Shown here piece by piece: positions 26,589 to 35,123 of a stretch of 64,000 bases of DNA (positions are counted from its first letter, which is position 1; each line of letters opens with the position of its first letter). Below the pieces are notes generated by a model. It was not told where the DNA came from, did not search any database, and saw only the letters and a list, made by a program, of their open reading frames with translations. A program made the position numbers and the translations under genes. The stretch is from Catellatospora methionotrophica (lineage in GTDB: Bacteria > Actinomycetota > Actinomycetes > Mycobacteriales > Micromonosporaceae): assembly GCF_011297335.1 (NCBI RefSeq), contig NZ_JAAOTJ010000023.1, positions 17,496 through 81,495 of the forward strand, read 5' to 3'.

Positions 26589-27687
26589 GATCGAACCCGT
26601 TCTTCAGGCAGTGCTGGGCCACGTGCAGGCGCTGGATGTGGCTGGTGCCCTCCATGAACTCGAAGGCGCACACGTCACGCCACCACTTCTCGAGCAGGGG
26701 GTGCTCCAGCAGCGCGCCACGGCCCAGCAGCCGGGGCAGCCGGCGGGTGACCGTCCTGGCCAGGCTCACCGCGGCGAGCTTGGCCAGGGACGCGGGATGG
26801 GTGTGGCGGCGGTCGGCGTCCACCGCGGCGGCGGCCCGCTGGGTGAGGCGGTGGACGGCGGCGATCTCGGCGTGGGCGCGGTCCAGCACGGCGAGCTCGC
26901 CGGTCCGCCAGCCGCGCCGTTGCGCGTGTACGTACTCGTGCACGGCCAGCGAGGTGCCGACCGCCATCGCGGCGATCTGCACCCGTACCGTGGTGAAGCC
27001 CTGCATCACGCCCCACATGCCGCGCCGCAGCGGGCTCAGGTGCTCGCCGAGCAGGTCCTGGGGGCCGACGGGCATGCCGTCGAACGCCAGCTCGCTGATC
27101 TGCGCCCCGCGCAGCCCGACCATGTCCAGCGGGCGGGCCCGCAACTGCGGGCTCGCGCCGTCGACCAGGACCGCGCGCAGCGCGAGCGGCCCCGGGCCGG
27201 TGCGGGCCAGCACGACGCCGATCCGGGCCCGCGCGCCGTTGCCGATGTAGCGCTTGACGCCGTACAGCCGGAAGGTGCCGTCGCCGGCCGGGCGCAGTTC
27301 GGTGCGCAGCGCGGTCGCGTCGCTGCCCACATCGGGTTCGGTGATGGCCAGAAACGCCCAGCCGCGGCCGTCGGCGACGGCCGACCGCAGGCGCTCCTGC
27401 TGCTCGGGGGAGCCGATGATGCCCGTGACGACCCCGGCCAGCGCCGGTCCCGGGCAGGCCAGCACCATGCCTGCGTCGCCGCGGGCAAGCTCCACCAGCA
27501 TCGCCACGGTGCGCCGCGCGCCCAGGGCGATCGGGTCGAGCCCGCGCACGGCCTGCATCGCCGGGGACGACAGATGCTCGTCCACGCGATCGGGTGCGGC
27601 GTCCACGGACAGCGCCAGCGCACGCAGCTGCGCCGCATGCTCACCGGCCTGCGCGCGTAGTGCCTCAAGCTCGTCGTCGGGGTCCAC
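26578..27687 (-). CDS. Acyl-CoA dehydrogenase-like flavoprotein (complete active site)
   Basis: The 369-residue protein has the family motifs WAFLAITEPDVGSDATALRT (FAD/substrate region, about 108-127), the beta-domain KRYIGNGARARI, and the C-terminal FMEGTSHIQRLHVAQ. Glu346 stands at the catalytic-base position. It should desaturate an acyl thioester at the alpha-beta bond; ACP rather than CoA is the likely carrier in this setting. The next gene is an incomplete homologue, so an alpha-beta heteromer like those of mycobacterial FadE pairs is possible. A second option is desaturation of a peptidyl Dap residue, as proposed for VioJ in viomycin. Confidence 0.82.
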   Translation of the reverse strand: MDPDDELEALRAQAGEHAAQLRALALSVDAAPDRVDEHLSSPAMQAVRGLDPIALGARRTVAMLVELARGDAGMVLACPGPALAGVVTGIIGSPEQQERLRSAVADGRGWAFLAITEPDVGSDATALRTELRPAGDGTFRLYGVKRYIGNGARARIGVVLARTGPGPLALRAVLVDGASPQLRARPLDMVGLRGAQISELAFDGMPVGPQDLLGEHLSPLRRGMWGVMQGFTTVRVQIAAMAVGTSLAVHEYVHAQRRGWRTGELAVLDRAHAEIAAVHRLTQRAAAAVDADRRHTHPASLAKLAAVSLARTVTRRLPRLLGRGALLEHPLLEKWWRDVCAFEFMEGTSHIQRLHVAQHCLKNGFDHDN

Positions 27688-27695
27688 AGGGGTTC

Positions 27696-28370
27696 CTATC
27701 GGTAGTCGTCGGTGTGCCAGGCGTCGTGGACCAGGCCCGCCACGTACAGGCAGCGCACCGGGTGCTCACGCAGGTAGCCGCCCGCGCCGAACAGGGTGGT
27801 CACGGTCCAGCCGGCCTCGTCGAGGCGTTCGTGCGCCTCGGCCAGCGCGCCGCCGGGCAGTTCGGGGTCGTCGAGCACGTGCGCGATGGTCCGGGCGACG
27901 GTCACCGTGTCGGCGACCGCGGCCTGGATCATCTGCCGGGTGGTCAGCGGCCTGCCGTCGACGATCCGGCTGTTCAGGTGCGCGACGGCCGCTTCGAGCA
28001 TGTGCTCCAGCAGCCCCAGCCGCACCGACGCCAGCAGCAGCACCGCGTCGTCCGGCTCGGGTTCGGCCGTACGCTGCGACGGCACCTGCTCGCCACGCGC
28101 GACGATCCGGACCTGGGTCAGGCCCTCGGTCTCGCCCAGCGCGTGGGCCAGCACGGTGACCGTGGCCCGGTCGGCGGGCACCGTCGCCCCCGGCAGCCGC
28201 CACGCGGCGACCTCGCCGAGCACGCCGACCGGCAGCAGGGTCAGGCCCGTGGCCGAGCAGGGGACCGGGACACCGCCACGGATGATCGCGCCCAGCCCGG
28301 CAGCCAGGCCGCGCTCGCGCGCGACGCGCCGGAGCTCACCGGCCGCGACGCTGATCAGAGCGGGCGACAC
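27696..28370 (-). CDS. Partial acyl-CoA dehydrogenase homologue (probable subunit)
   Basis: The 224-residue protein aligns by eye with the second half of acyl-CoA dehydrogenases: a short beta-like part, then a helical C-terminal domain ending in LFGAGGYLREHPVRCLYVAGLV. This corresponds to the GGxGY...E.PV.RLYRD motif of the family. The N-terminal domain and the EGT catalytic motif are absent. It starts at a GTG 4 nt after the ACP gene and ends 8 nt before the complete dehydrogenase. It is probably a non-catalytic or FAD-binding partner of that enzyme rather than a pseudogene, because the frame is intact. Confidence 0.65.
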   Translation of the reverse strand: MSPALISVAAGELRRVARERGLAAGLGAIIRGGVPVPCSATGLTLLPVGVLGEVAAWRLPGATVPADRATVTVLAHALGETEGLTQVRIVARGEQVPSQRTAEPEPDDAVLLLASVRLGLLEHMLEAAVAHLNSRIVDGRPLTTRQMIQAAVADTVTVARTIAHVLDDPELPGGALAEAHERLDEAGWTVTTLFGAGGYLREHPVRCLYVAGLVHDAWHTDDYR

Positions 28371-28374
28371 CGGC

Positions 28375-28629
28375 TCAGCCCTTCTGGACGGCGTCGACGA
28401 TGTAGTCGGCGAAGCTGCCCACGGTCTCGAACACGGCCGGGTCCAGCGAGTCGATGTCGACCTCGAACCCGAGGGTGTCCTCGAGCTCCATCAGGATCTC
28501 CAGCATGCTGGTCGAGTCGAGGTTCAGGCCGTCGAGCAGCCGCTCGTCGGGCGACAGCGCCTTGATCTCGTGGCCGAGCACCTTGCCGACCACGATCCGG
28601 ATCTGGTCGATGACGTCGTTGCGGTTCAT
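28375..28629 (-). CDS. Acyl carrier protein (first of two)
   Basis: The 84-residue protein has the carrier-protein helix I start and the phosphopantetheine site Ser39 in GLNLDSTSMLEILMELED. The acidic surface after the Ser is typical of type II ACPs. It lies 23 nt after the decarboxylase gene and just before the dehydrogenase genes. It is the likely tether for the ligase, decarboxylase, dehydrogenase and KAS III-like enzymes of this operon. Confidence 0.9.
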   Translation of the reverse strand: MNRNDVIDQIRIVVGKVLGHEIKALSPDERLLDGLNLDSTSMLEILMELEDTLGFEVDIDSLDPAVFETVGSFADYIVDAVQKG

Positions 28630-28652
28630 GTGCGCACTCCTTGAAACGGTGG

Positions 28653-29951
28653 TCAGGCCGTCGCGGGGACGGTGGCGGGGAAGTGGTGCAGGTGCTGCTG
28701 GCGCAGCAGGTCCGCGGGCTCGTCACGGTCACGCACCAGGTACGCGGTCCCCTCGTGGACGAGCACCTCGGCCGGGTGACCGTGGCTGAGGAACAGCACC
28801 GGCGACGCCGACGGCCCGTACGCGCCGGAGCGCGCGATGCCGACCAGGTCGCCGGGGGCCAGGTCGGGCAGGGCCACGTCCTTGGCGATGAGGTCGTTGG
28901 GCGTACACAGCGGCCCGGTCAGCTGCCACGGGCCGGTGGCCGGGGCATCGGGGCTGCTCAGCGCCACGACGGGGAAGTTGCGCTTGACGAACGAGCCCAC
29001 CCCGACCGCGGCCATGTGGTGGTGCGTGCCGCCGTCGGTGACCGCGAACCGCTGGCCCATCGACTCCTTGACGTAGCGGACCCGGGTCACGTAGACCCCG
29101 GCCCGGCCCGCCAGGAAGCGGCCCGCCTCGAACAGCAGCCGGGTGTGCGGGTGGCGGCGGTGGAACGGCTCGACGGCCTCGTACATCCCGGCGCGCAGCG
29201 CGTCGAGGTCGAGGTCGGTCTCCTTGTCGAAGTACGCGATGCCCAGGCCGCCGCCGACGTCGACGGCGTCGATCCCGATGCCGGTCGCCTCGGCCAGCCG
29301 CTCGGCCAACGCCAGCACCTGCACCGTGTTGGCCACGGCGGTGGTGTGGTCCAGGATGCGGGTGCCCAGGTAGCCGTGCACTCCGGCGAAGTCCAGGTGG
29401 CGGTGGCGGCCGGGCAGGTCACCGGCGGCCAGCAGCTGCGCCTCGTCGATGCCGAACTGGCGGGGCTTGCCGCCCATCGCCAGCCGCGCGCCCTGCGCGG
29501 TCTCGGCCGGGTTGACCCGCACCAGCACCCGCACCCGGCGTCCCGCGGCGGCCGCGAGAGCGTCCAGTTCGGACAGCTCGGCGAACGACTCGGCGACCAC
29601 GGCGTAGATGCCGGCGTCGAGGCAGGCGCGCAGCTCGTCGGGCTTCTTGCCCGGTCCGAGGAAGATGACGTCGGCCGGGGCGACCCCGGCGGCCAGCGCG
29701 GTGCGCAGCTCGACCAGCGACGACACCTCGGCGCGCGCGCCGTGCGCGGCCAGCAGCGACAGCACGCTGATGTTCGGGTTGGCCTTGAGGGAGTAGAAGA
29801 CCTCCATGGCCGGGTGCAGCACGCCGGTCAGCTCGCGCAGCGAGCGCACCAGGGTCGAGCCGTCGTACACGTAGAGCGGCGAACCGAACCGGTCCGCCAG
29901 TTCCCCGCAGCGCGCGGGCGTCACCTCGTCGAAATCGGGCAGGCCGCCCAT
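28653..29951 (-). CDS. PLP-dependent group IV decarboxylase (BtrK/LysA-like)
   Basis: The 432-residue protein has the alanine-racemase-fold PLP Lys56 in FYSLKANPN, the HGYLGTR loop, the phosphate-binding GGGLG, FEAGRFL and the Cys region LCTPNDL. The segment DGGTHHHMAAVG, in place of LysA's DGGMxDNxRPALY, puts it with the branch that includes BtrK (decarboxylates glutamyl-ACP in butirosin) and the exosortase-associated decarboxylases. With an ACP and an AMP ligase in the same operon, decarboxylation of an aminoacyl-ACP is the most attractive reading. It is the first gene of the minus operon, with a TATAG-N6-TATAGC site 63 nt upstream. Confidence 0.82.
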   Translation of the reverse strand: MGGLPDFDEVTPARCGELADRFGSPLYVYDGSTLVRSLRELTGVLHPAMEVFYSLKANPNISVLSLLAAHGARAEVSSLVELRTALAAGVAPADVIFLGPGKKPDELRACLDAGIYAVVAESFAELSELDALAAAAGRRVRVLVRVNPAETAQGARLAMGGKPRQFGIDEAQLLAAGDLPGRHRHLDFAGVHGYLGTRILDHTTAVANTVQVLALAERLAEATGIGIDAVDVGGGLGIAYFDKETDLDLDALRAGMYEAVEPFHRRHPHTRLLFEAGRFLAGRAGVYVTRVRYVKESMGQRFAVTDGGTHHHMAAVGVGSFVKRNFPVVALSSPDAPATGPWQLTGPLCTPNDLIAKDVALPDLAPGDLVGIARSGAYGPSASPVLFLSHGHPAEVLVHEGTAYLVRDRDEPADLLRQQHLHHFPATVPATA

Positions 29952-30014
29952 GATGCTCTCCCTCGCCGTGCCCTCGTAGTCGGATCAGCGCGAATCCGAA
30001 AACTACGCAGGCCC

Positions 30015-30031
30015 GCTATACCGTTCCTATA
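30015..30031 (-). promoter_or_regulatory. TATAG-N6-TATAGC site controlling the minus-strand acyl operon
   Basis: On the minus strand it reads TATAGGAACGGTATAGC. It lies 63 nt before the decarboxylase start at 29951. The same 17-nt pattern occurs at 30052 and 32771, with almost the same distance to the start. The 11-bp direct-repeat period fits SARP binding; the second TATAGC could also be a -10 element. Confidence 0.7.
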
Positions 30032-30051
30032 GACGCGGCCCCGGGAATTCG

Positions 30052-30068
30052 TATAGGAAACATATAGC
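30052..30068 (+). promoter_or_regulatory. TATAG-N6-TATAGC site upstream of fabH
   Basis: It reads TATAGGAAACATATAGC and ends 65 nt before the fabH start. It faces away from the minus-strand site at 30015, from which it is separated by 20 bp, so one divergent control region serves both operons. Confidence 0.7.
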
Positions 30069-30133
30069 CACGGTGTCGACAGTTCCTTTTCGCGTACCAC
30101 CGCCAATGCGGTGCATCCGACGAAGGGAATGCG

Positions 30134-31090
30134 ATGCTCGACGTGTACGGGTCGACCATTACGGGACTCGGGGCTTACCGTCCGGCGCACTGCGTCGGCA
30201 ATGAGGAGCTGGCTCAGCTCACCTCGGTCACCCCGGACTGGATCGTCGACCGCACCGGTATCCAGACCAGGCATCACGCCTCACCCGACGAGGACATCGT
30301 CACGATGTCGGTCGAGGCGTGCGGCAAGGCACTCGCCATGGCCGACGTCGACACCGCCGACGTGGACCTGCTCATCCTGGCGACCTCGACGCGGCTGCAG
30401 CGGATCCCCGGGGCGGCGGCGCAGATCGCCAGCCGGCTGGGCATCCCGTCGGCAGGCGCGTTCGACGTCAACGCGGTCTGCGCCGGCTTCACCTACTCGC
30501 TGGCCAACGCGTCCAACGCGGTGCGCCTCGGCGACGCCCGCAACGCCCTGGTCGTGGGCGCCGAGCGCACCTCCGACCTGATCAACAAGGACACCCCGGA
30601 CACGTACGTCATCTTCGGCGACGGGGCCGGGGCGGCGGTGGTGTCGCGCTCCGAGCGCGCCGACATCGGCCCCTCGGTGTGGGGCAGCGACGGCGGCCGG
30701 CACGCGGTGCTGGAGACCCGGATCTTCGACGACGGCAACGAGTACGTCGCGATGGACGGCCCGCTGGTCTACAAGTGGTCGACGGCGACCATGCCGAAGG
30801 TGGCCCGGCAGGCGTGCGAGCGGGCGGGCGTGGCCATGTCCGACGTCGCCTGGTTCGTGCCGCACCAGGCCAACCGCCGCATCATCGACACCCTCACCCG
30901 GGTGCTCGGCTTCGCCGACGACCAGGTCTCCCGCGACGTCATCCACACCGGCAACACCTCGGCCGCCTCGGTGCCGCTGGCGCTGACCCGCCTGCGCGAG
31001 AGCGGCAAGACCACACCGGGCGACCTCGTCCTGCTGCTCGGCTTCGGCGCCGGCCTGACCTACGCCGGACAGATCGTCCGGATGCCCTGA
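30134..31090 (+). CDS. fabH: Beta-ketoacyl-ACP synthase III
   Basis: The 318-residue protein has the full FabH triad Cys116 (VNAVCAGF), His244 (VPHQANRRI) and Asn274 (HTGNTSAAS), close to the E. coli positions 112/244/274. It should condense a starter acyl-CoA with malonyl-ACP. It heads a plus-strand set with the second ACP and a stand-alone condensation domain, and its promoter is paired with that of the acyl operon, so it probably initiates the acyl group that caps the peptide. The start is supported by aaggga 5 nt upstream. This is distinct from the divergent KAS III pair at 22.7-24.5 kb. Confidence 0.9.
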   Translation: MLDVYGSTITGLGAYRPAHCVGNEELAQLTSVTPDWIVDRTGIQTRHHASPDEDIVTMSVEACGKALAMADVDTADVDLLILATSTRLQRIPGAAAQIASRLGIPSAGAFDVNAVCAGFTYSLANASNAVRLGDARNALVVGAERTSDLINKDTPDTYVIFGDGAGAAVVSRSERADIGPSVWGSDGGRHAVLETRIFDDGNEYVAMDGPLVYKWSTATMPKVARQACERAGVAMSDVAWFVPHQANRRIIDTLTRVLGFADDQVSRDVIHTGNTSAASVPLALTRLRESGKTTPGDLVLLLGFGAGLTYAGQIVRMP

Positions 31091-31148
31091 CCTGACCGCC
31101 CGCCGCCCGGCGGAAGACCGATCCGAAACAACCGCGATGGGAATCGAC

Positions 31149-31394
31149 ATGTCCGAAAACGCAGTGCTCACCGACATCGTCCGGCTGATCCGCCAGGTGA
31201 TGCCCGAGCTCACCGACCGCGAGATCACCCTCGACACCAGCTTCGAGGAGCTGGGCATGGACTCGCTCAACCGCGTCGACCTGCTGGCCGCCGCCGAGAG
31301 CGAGTTCGACGTCACCGTGCCCGACGACGACGTGAGCACCTTCATCCAGGTGCGCCACCTCGTCGACTTCGTGGCCGGGACACGGGTCGGCTGA
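31149..31394 (+). CDS. Acyl carrier protein (second)
   Basis: The 81-residue carrier protein has Ser39 in ELGMDSLNRVDLLAAAE as the phosphopantetheine site. The ATG at 31149 is preferred because ggga stands 7 nt upstream; an in-frame ATG at 31137 has no such site. It lies between fabH and a stand-alone condensation domain and is separated from the latter by one base. It likely holds the acyl chain that the condensation protein passes to the peptide synthetase. Confidence 0.85.
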   Translation: MSENAVLTDIVRLIRQVMPELTDREITLDTSFEELGMDSLNRVDLLAAAESEFDVTVPDDDVSTFIQVRHLVDFVAGTRVG

Positions 31395-31395
31395 G

Positions 31396-32757
31396 GTGAG
31401 CCGAGGCACCCTCGTGCCGCTGTCGGCCGGCCAGCAGGCCCTGTGGCTGCACCACACGCTCGCCCCGGAGAGCTCGGCCTACAACGACGCCGACGCGGCG
31501 CTGTTCACGCCGGGGCCCGACGCCGACGCACTGTGCCGTGCCGTGGACCTGCTGGTCACCCGGCACGACATGCTGCGCTCGCGGTTCGTCCGCGACGGCG
31601 ACGGGCCGGTGCGGGAGATCGCGCCGCCCGGCTCGTACGGGCTGGTGCGGCGGGACGTGTCCGGTCTCGACGACGCCGCGCTGCTCACGCTGACCCGCGA
31701 GCTGGCCAGGGAGCCCTTCGACCTCGAACACGGCGTGTTCCGGGCGGTGCTGCTGCACCGCCCGCACGACGCCGTGCTCGTGGTCGCGGTGCACCACATC
31801 GCCACCGACGCGCTGTCCCAGCGCCTGGTCTGGCGGGAACTGGCCGCGACGTACCTGGCCCTGGCGTCGGGCGCCGAGCCGGAACTGCCGCCGCAGCGCG
31901 GCACCTTCGACGACTACGTCACCAACGAACGCGACATGCTGGCCTCGCCCCTGGCGGCGGAGCTTGCCGCGTACTGGCGCGACGTCGCCGACGGGTCGCA
32001 GGCGGCCGCCGTGCCGCCGGACCACCCGCGCGGCTCGCGGCCGGGATACACCGGGGCGACCGTGGTCCGCACCCTGCCGGTCGACCTGGCCCAGCGGGTA
32101 CGCGAGACCGCGGTCGCCACCGGGGTCACCCCGTTCGCGGTGCTGACCGGATCACTGCTGATCCTGCTGCACCGCTACACCGGCCAGGAGGACCTGACCA
32201 TCGGCTGCCCCACCACCACCCGGCGCAGCCGGGTCCTGCGGGACGTGGTCGGGCTGCTGGTCAACACGGTCCTGCTGCGGGTGCGCATGTCGCGTACGGA
32301 CACCGTCGCGCAGGCGCTGGCCGCCGTGGGGCACCGGCTCACCGGCGCGATGGCCCGTGGCACGTACCCGTTCGCGCTGGTCAACGCCGGTCGAAGCGCG
32401 GACGGGCCGCTCGTGCGTACGACCGTGACCATGGTCGCCGCGCAGCGCGCCGACCAGATCCCCACCGCCGGCGACCCGCCGGTGCGGCTGGGCCCGCACA
32501 CCGTGCAGATGCTCGACGTGCCGCACCTGGAGGGGCAGACCGACCTGACCGTCGAGTTCACCCAGGGGCCGCGCGGCTTCAGCGTCGCGCTGCGCTACGA
32601 CACCGAGCTGTACGAGCGCGAAACCTTCGAACGCTTCGCCGACCACCTGCTGCGGGTGGTCACGGTCGCCTGTGACGCCCCGCAAACCCGGCTGTCCCGG
32701 GTGTCCCTGGTCGACGCCGACGAGCAGTCGCGCCTGTTCGCGCTCGGCTCGGCCTGA
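31396..32757 (+). CDS. Stand-alone NRPS condensation domain
   Basis: The 453-residue protein is a single condensation domain. It has the C1-like start LVPLSAGQQALWL (about 7-19) and the intact active site VAVHHIATDALS (HHxxxDA). Downstream are IGCPTTTRRSRVLRDVVGLLVNTVLL and the C-terminal half. The first NRPS protein starts with an A domain and has no condensation domain of its own, so this protein probably N-acylates the residue on T1 using an acyl-ACP. The GTG start lies one base after the ACP stop, suggesting tight coupling. Confidence 0.85.
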   Translation: MSRGTLVPLSAGQQALWLHHTLAPESSAYNDADAALFTPGPDADALCRAVDLLVTRHDMLRSRFVRDGDGPVREIAPPGSYGLVRRDVSGLDDAALLTLTRELAREPFDLEHGVFRAVLLHRPHDAVLVVAVHHIATDALSQRLVWRELAATYLALASGAEPELPPQRGTFDDYVTNERDMLASPLAAELAAYWRDVADGSQAAAVPPDHPRGSRPGYTGATVVRTLPVDLAQRVRETAVATGVTPFAVLTGSLLILLHRYTGQEDLTIGCPTTTRRSRVLRDVVGLLVNTVLLRVRMSRTDTVAQALAAVGHRLTGAMARGTYPFALVNAGRSADGPLVRTTVTMVAAQRADQIPTAGDPPVRLGPHTVQMLDVPHLEGQTDLTVEFTQGPRGFSVALRYDTELYERETFERFADHLLRVVTVACDAPQTRLSRVSLVDADEQSRLFALGSA

Positions 32758-32770
32758 GTCATCGATTCCG

Positions 32771-32787
32771 TATAGACCCGGTATAGC
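32771..32787 (+). promoter_or_regulatory. TATAG-N6-TATAGC site upstream of sbnA and the NRPS operon
   Basis: It reads TATAGACCCGGTATAGC and ends 59 nt before the sbnA GTG. It is the third copy of the motif seen at 30015 and 30052. It indicates that the Dap-NRPS operon has its own promoter despite the short 89-nt gap to the upstream gene. Confidence 0.7.
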
Positions 32788-32846
32788 GGGCCGCCACACC
32801 CTTGTCGAGGACAACGGAATGGCGGCCCCGAGGGAAGGAGAAGGCC

Positions 32847-33854
32847 GTGGCAACCATCAGCGTCAAAGGCATTCTCTCGACGGTGGGCAATACGCCATTG
32901 GTCGAGCTGGAAAACCTGTTCCACGGCTCTCCCGTCCGGGTCTTCGCGAAGCTGGAGCGGTTCAACCCCGGCGGCAGCATCAAGGACCGTTCGGCGCTCA
33001 GCATGCTGCTCGCGAAGATTCACTCGGGGGAGCTGGTGCCCGGCCGCGCGGTCGTGGTGGAGTCGAGCTCGGGCAACCTCGCCATCGGCATCGCCCAGAT
33101 CTGCGCGTACTACGGCATCCGCTTCATCTGCGTGGTGGATCCGAAGACGACCGAGCAGAACCTGGCGATCCTGCGCGCCTACCAGACCGAGATCGAGATG
33201 GTGTGCGCCGAGGACGGCGACACCAGCCAGTACCTGCCGCTGCGGATGGCGCGGGTGCGGGAACTGGTGGGCAGCATCCCGCACGCGTACAGCCCCAACC
33301 AGTACCACAACCACCTCAACCCGCGCGCCCACCAGCGCACCATGGCCGAGATCGTGCACGGCCTGGGCGGCCGGGTCGACTACCTGTTCTGCTCGACCAG
33401 CACCTTCGGCACCCTGCGCGGCTGCGCCGACTACGCGCGGCTGCACGACCTGCGCACCAAGTTCGTCGCCGTCGACGCGATCGGCAGCGTCATCTTCGGC
33501 GGCCAGCGCGCCCCGCGGCTCATTCCGGGCCACGGCGCGTCGGTCGTGCCGCCGCTGCTGGACCCGACGGCCGCGCACGAGGTCGCGCACATCTCCGACC
33601 TGGAGTGCGTGGTCGCCTGCCGGCTGCTGGTCAACCGCGAGGCGATCCTCGCTGGCGGTTCGTCCGGTGCGGTCGTGGCCGCCCTGGAGCGGCACCTGCC
33701 GCGCATCCCCGCCGGCGCCACCGCCGTGATGATCTTCCCGGACGGCGGCGACCGGTACCTCGACACCATCTACTCCGACGAATGGGTGCACCGGCACTTC
33801 GGAGAGGTCTCGCACCTGTGGAAGGAACACACCCGTGCTGATTCTCGGCCATGA
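32847..33854 (+). CDS. sbnA: N-(2-amino-2-carboxyethyl)-L-glutamate synthase (SbnA-like)
   Basis: The 335-residue protein belongs to the cysteine-synthase fold type II PLP family. It has STVGNTPLVELEN, Lys46 in NPGGSIKDRSA, VESSSGNLAIGIA and GGSSGAVVAALE. SbnA-type enzymes join O-phospho-L-serine and L-glutamate to form ACEGA, the first step to L-2,3-diaminopropionate. Assignment over plain cysteine synthase rests on the sequence VDPKTTEQNLAIL and on the adjacent sbnB. The GTG at 32847 has aaggag 6 nt upstream. It starts the operon that runs through the NRPS genes. Confidence 0.88.
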   Translation: MATISVKGILSTVGNTPLVELENLFHGSPVRVFAKLERFNPGGSIKDRSALSMLLAKIHSGELVPGRAVVVESSSGNLAIGIAQICAYYGIRFICVVDPKTTEQNLAILRAYQTEIEMVCAEDGDTSQYLPLRMARVRELVGSIPHAYSPNQYHNHLNPRAHQRTMAEIVHGLGGRVDYLFCSTSTFGTLRGCADYARLHDLRTKFVAVDAIGSVIFGGQRAPRLIPGHGASVVPPLLDPTAAHEVAHISDLECVVACRLLVNREAILAGGSSGAVVAALERHLPRIPAGATAVMIFPDGGDRYLDTIYSDEWVHRHFGEVSHLWKEHTRADSRP

Positions 33855-34884
33855 CGACGTGCGCGCGGTGCTCGCCGACCGCGAGCTCGACGTCGTCGAG
33901 CTGGTGCGCGACACGTACCGCCGCCACGACGAGGGCGACACCGCGCTGCCGCACTCGGTCTTCCTGCGCTTCCCGGACTCCCCGCGCGACCGGATCATCG
34001 GCCTGCCCGCCTACGTCGGCGGGCCGCAGCCGGTGGCCGGTCTCAAATGGATCTCCTCGTTCCCGGGCAACATCGACCGGGGCGTCGCGCGGGCCAGCGC
34101 GGCCGTCGTGCTGAACTCGCTGGAGACCGGCCACCCGGTCGCCTTCATCGAGGGCGCGCTCATCTCCGCCCAGCGCACCGCGGCCAGCGCCGCGCTCGCC
34201 GCCGACCTGCTCACCGGGCAGGCCCGACCGGCCGGGGTCGCGCTGATCGGCTGCGGGGTCATCAACTTCGAGGTGCTGCGCTTCCTGGCCGCGCTGCTGC
34301 CGCCGTTCGAGCAGGTCGTGGTGTACGACCACGACCCGGCCCGGGCCGAGGACTTCGCTGTGCGGGCCGCCGCGCTGTGCCCGAAGGCGGCCTTCACCGT
34401 CGCCGCGTCGGCGACCGGGGCCCTGGCCGCGCAGCCCCTGATCTCGCTGGCCACCACGGCCGGTGAGCCGCACCTGGACCTGTCGCCCTGCGCACCGGGC
34501 AGCCGCGTGCTGCACGTGTCGCTGCGCGACCTCACCGTCGAGGCGGTCCTCGGCGCGGCCAACGTCGTCGACGACGCCGACCACGTCTGCCGGGAGCGCA
34601 CCTCGCTGCACCTGGCCGAGCAGGCCACCGGCGGGCGCGACTTCATCGACGCGTCCATCGGCCAGCTGATCCGCGGCCGGGCGCACGCCCCCGGCCCGGC
34701 CCGGACCGTCGTGTTCTCGCCCTTCGGCCTCGGCGTGCTCGACCTGGCCCTGGCGGCCTGGGTCCGCACCCAGGCGCTGCGGCAGGGCGTAGGCACCACC
34801 GTCACCGGGTTCATCACCGGCAACGACTCCGGGCAGGCCGCCGCGGCCGCCCCGTCCCACACCAACGAAGGAGCAAACCCGTGA
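33835..34884 (+). CDS. sbnB: ACEGA dehydrogenase forming L-2,3-diaminopropionate (SbnB-like)
   Basis: The 349-residue protein is of the ornithine cyclodeaminase/mu-crystallin family. It has the NAD site [27 protein letters not shown] and [18 protein letters not shown]. SbnB oxidatively hydrolyses ACEGA to L-Dap and 2-oxoglutarate. Its start lies 20 nt inside sbnA, a coupling also seen in other Dap operons (staphyloferrin B, viomycin). The pair implies that at least one NRPS A domain takes L-Dap. Confidence 0.88.
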   Translation: MLILGHDDVRAVLADRELDVVELVRDTYRRHDEGDTALPHSVFLRFPDSPRDRIIGLPAYVGGPQPVAGLKWISSFPGNIDRGVARASAAVVLNSLETGHPVAFIEGALISAQRTAASAALAADLLTGQARPAGVALIGCGVINFEVLRFLAALLPPFEQVVVYDHDPARAEDFAVRAAALCPKAAFTVAASATGALAAQPLISLATTAGEPHLDLSPCAPGSRVLHVSLRDLTVEAVLGAANVVDDADHVCRERTSLHLAEQATGGRDFIDASIGQLIRGRAHAPGPARTVVFSPFGLGVLDLALAAWVRTQALRQGVGTTVTGFITGNDSGQAAAAAPSHTNEGANP

Positions 34885-35084
34885 GCGACGAGACCCGCTA
34901 CACCGTCGTGCGCAACGACGAGGAGCAGTACTCGATCTGGTGGGCCGACCGCGAGATCCCGGCCGGCTGGACCGCGCAGGGCTTCACCGGCACCAAGGAC
35001 GAGTGCCTGGCCAACATCGCCGAGGTCTGGACCGACATGCGCCCGGCCAGCCTGCGCCGCCGCATGGCGACCGCGACCGCCTGA
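34881..35084 (+). CDS. mbtH: MbtH-like NRPS chaperone
   Basis: The 67-residue protein has the invariant MbtH pattern [19 protein letters not shown], then [23 protein letters not shown]. MbtH proteins bind the N-terminal part of A domains and help their folding and activity. It overlaps sbnB by 4 nt (ATGA) and lies 39 nt before the first NRPS gene, so it should be made in step with the synthetases. Confidence 0.95.
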   Translation: MSDETRYTVVRNDEEQYSIWWADREIPAGWTAQGFTGTKDECLANIAEVWTDMRPASLRRRMATATA

Positions 35085-35123
35085 CCCCCCACCCCTGACC
35101 AGCCGAACTGAGCGAGGAACGCG

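Noticed and set aside
30015..30068. TATAG repeats as a tandem repeat or CRISPR-like unit
   Set aside because: There are only two copies here in opposite orientation, with a third copy 2.7 kb away, all at fixed distance from start codons; a promoter or operator reading fits better.
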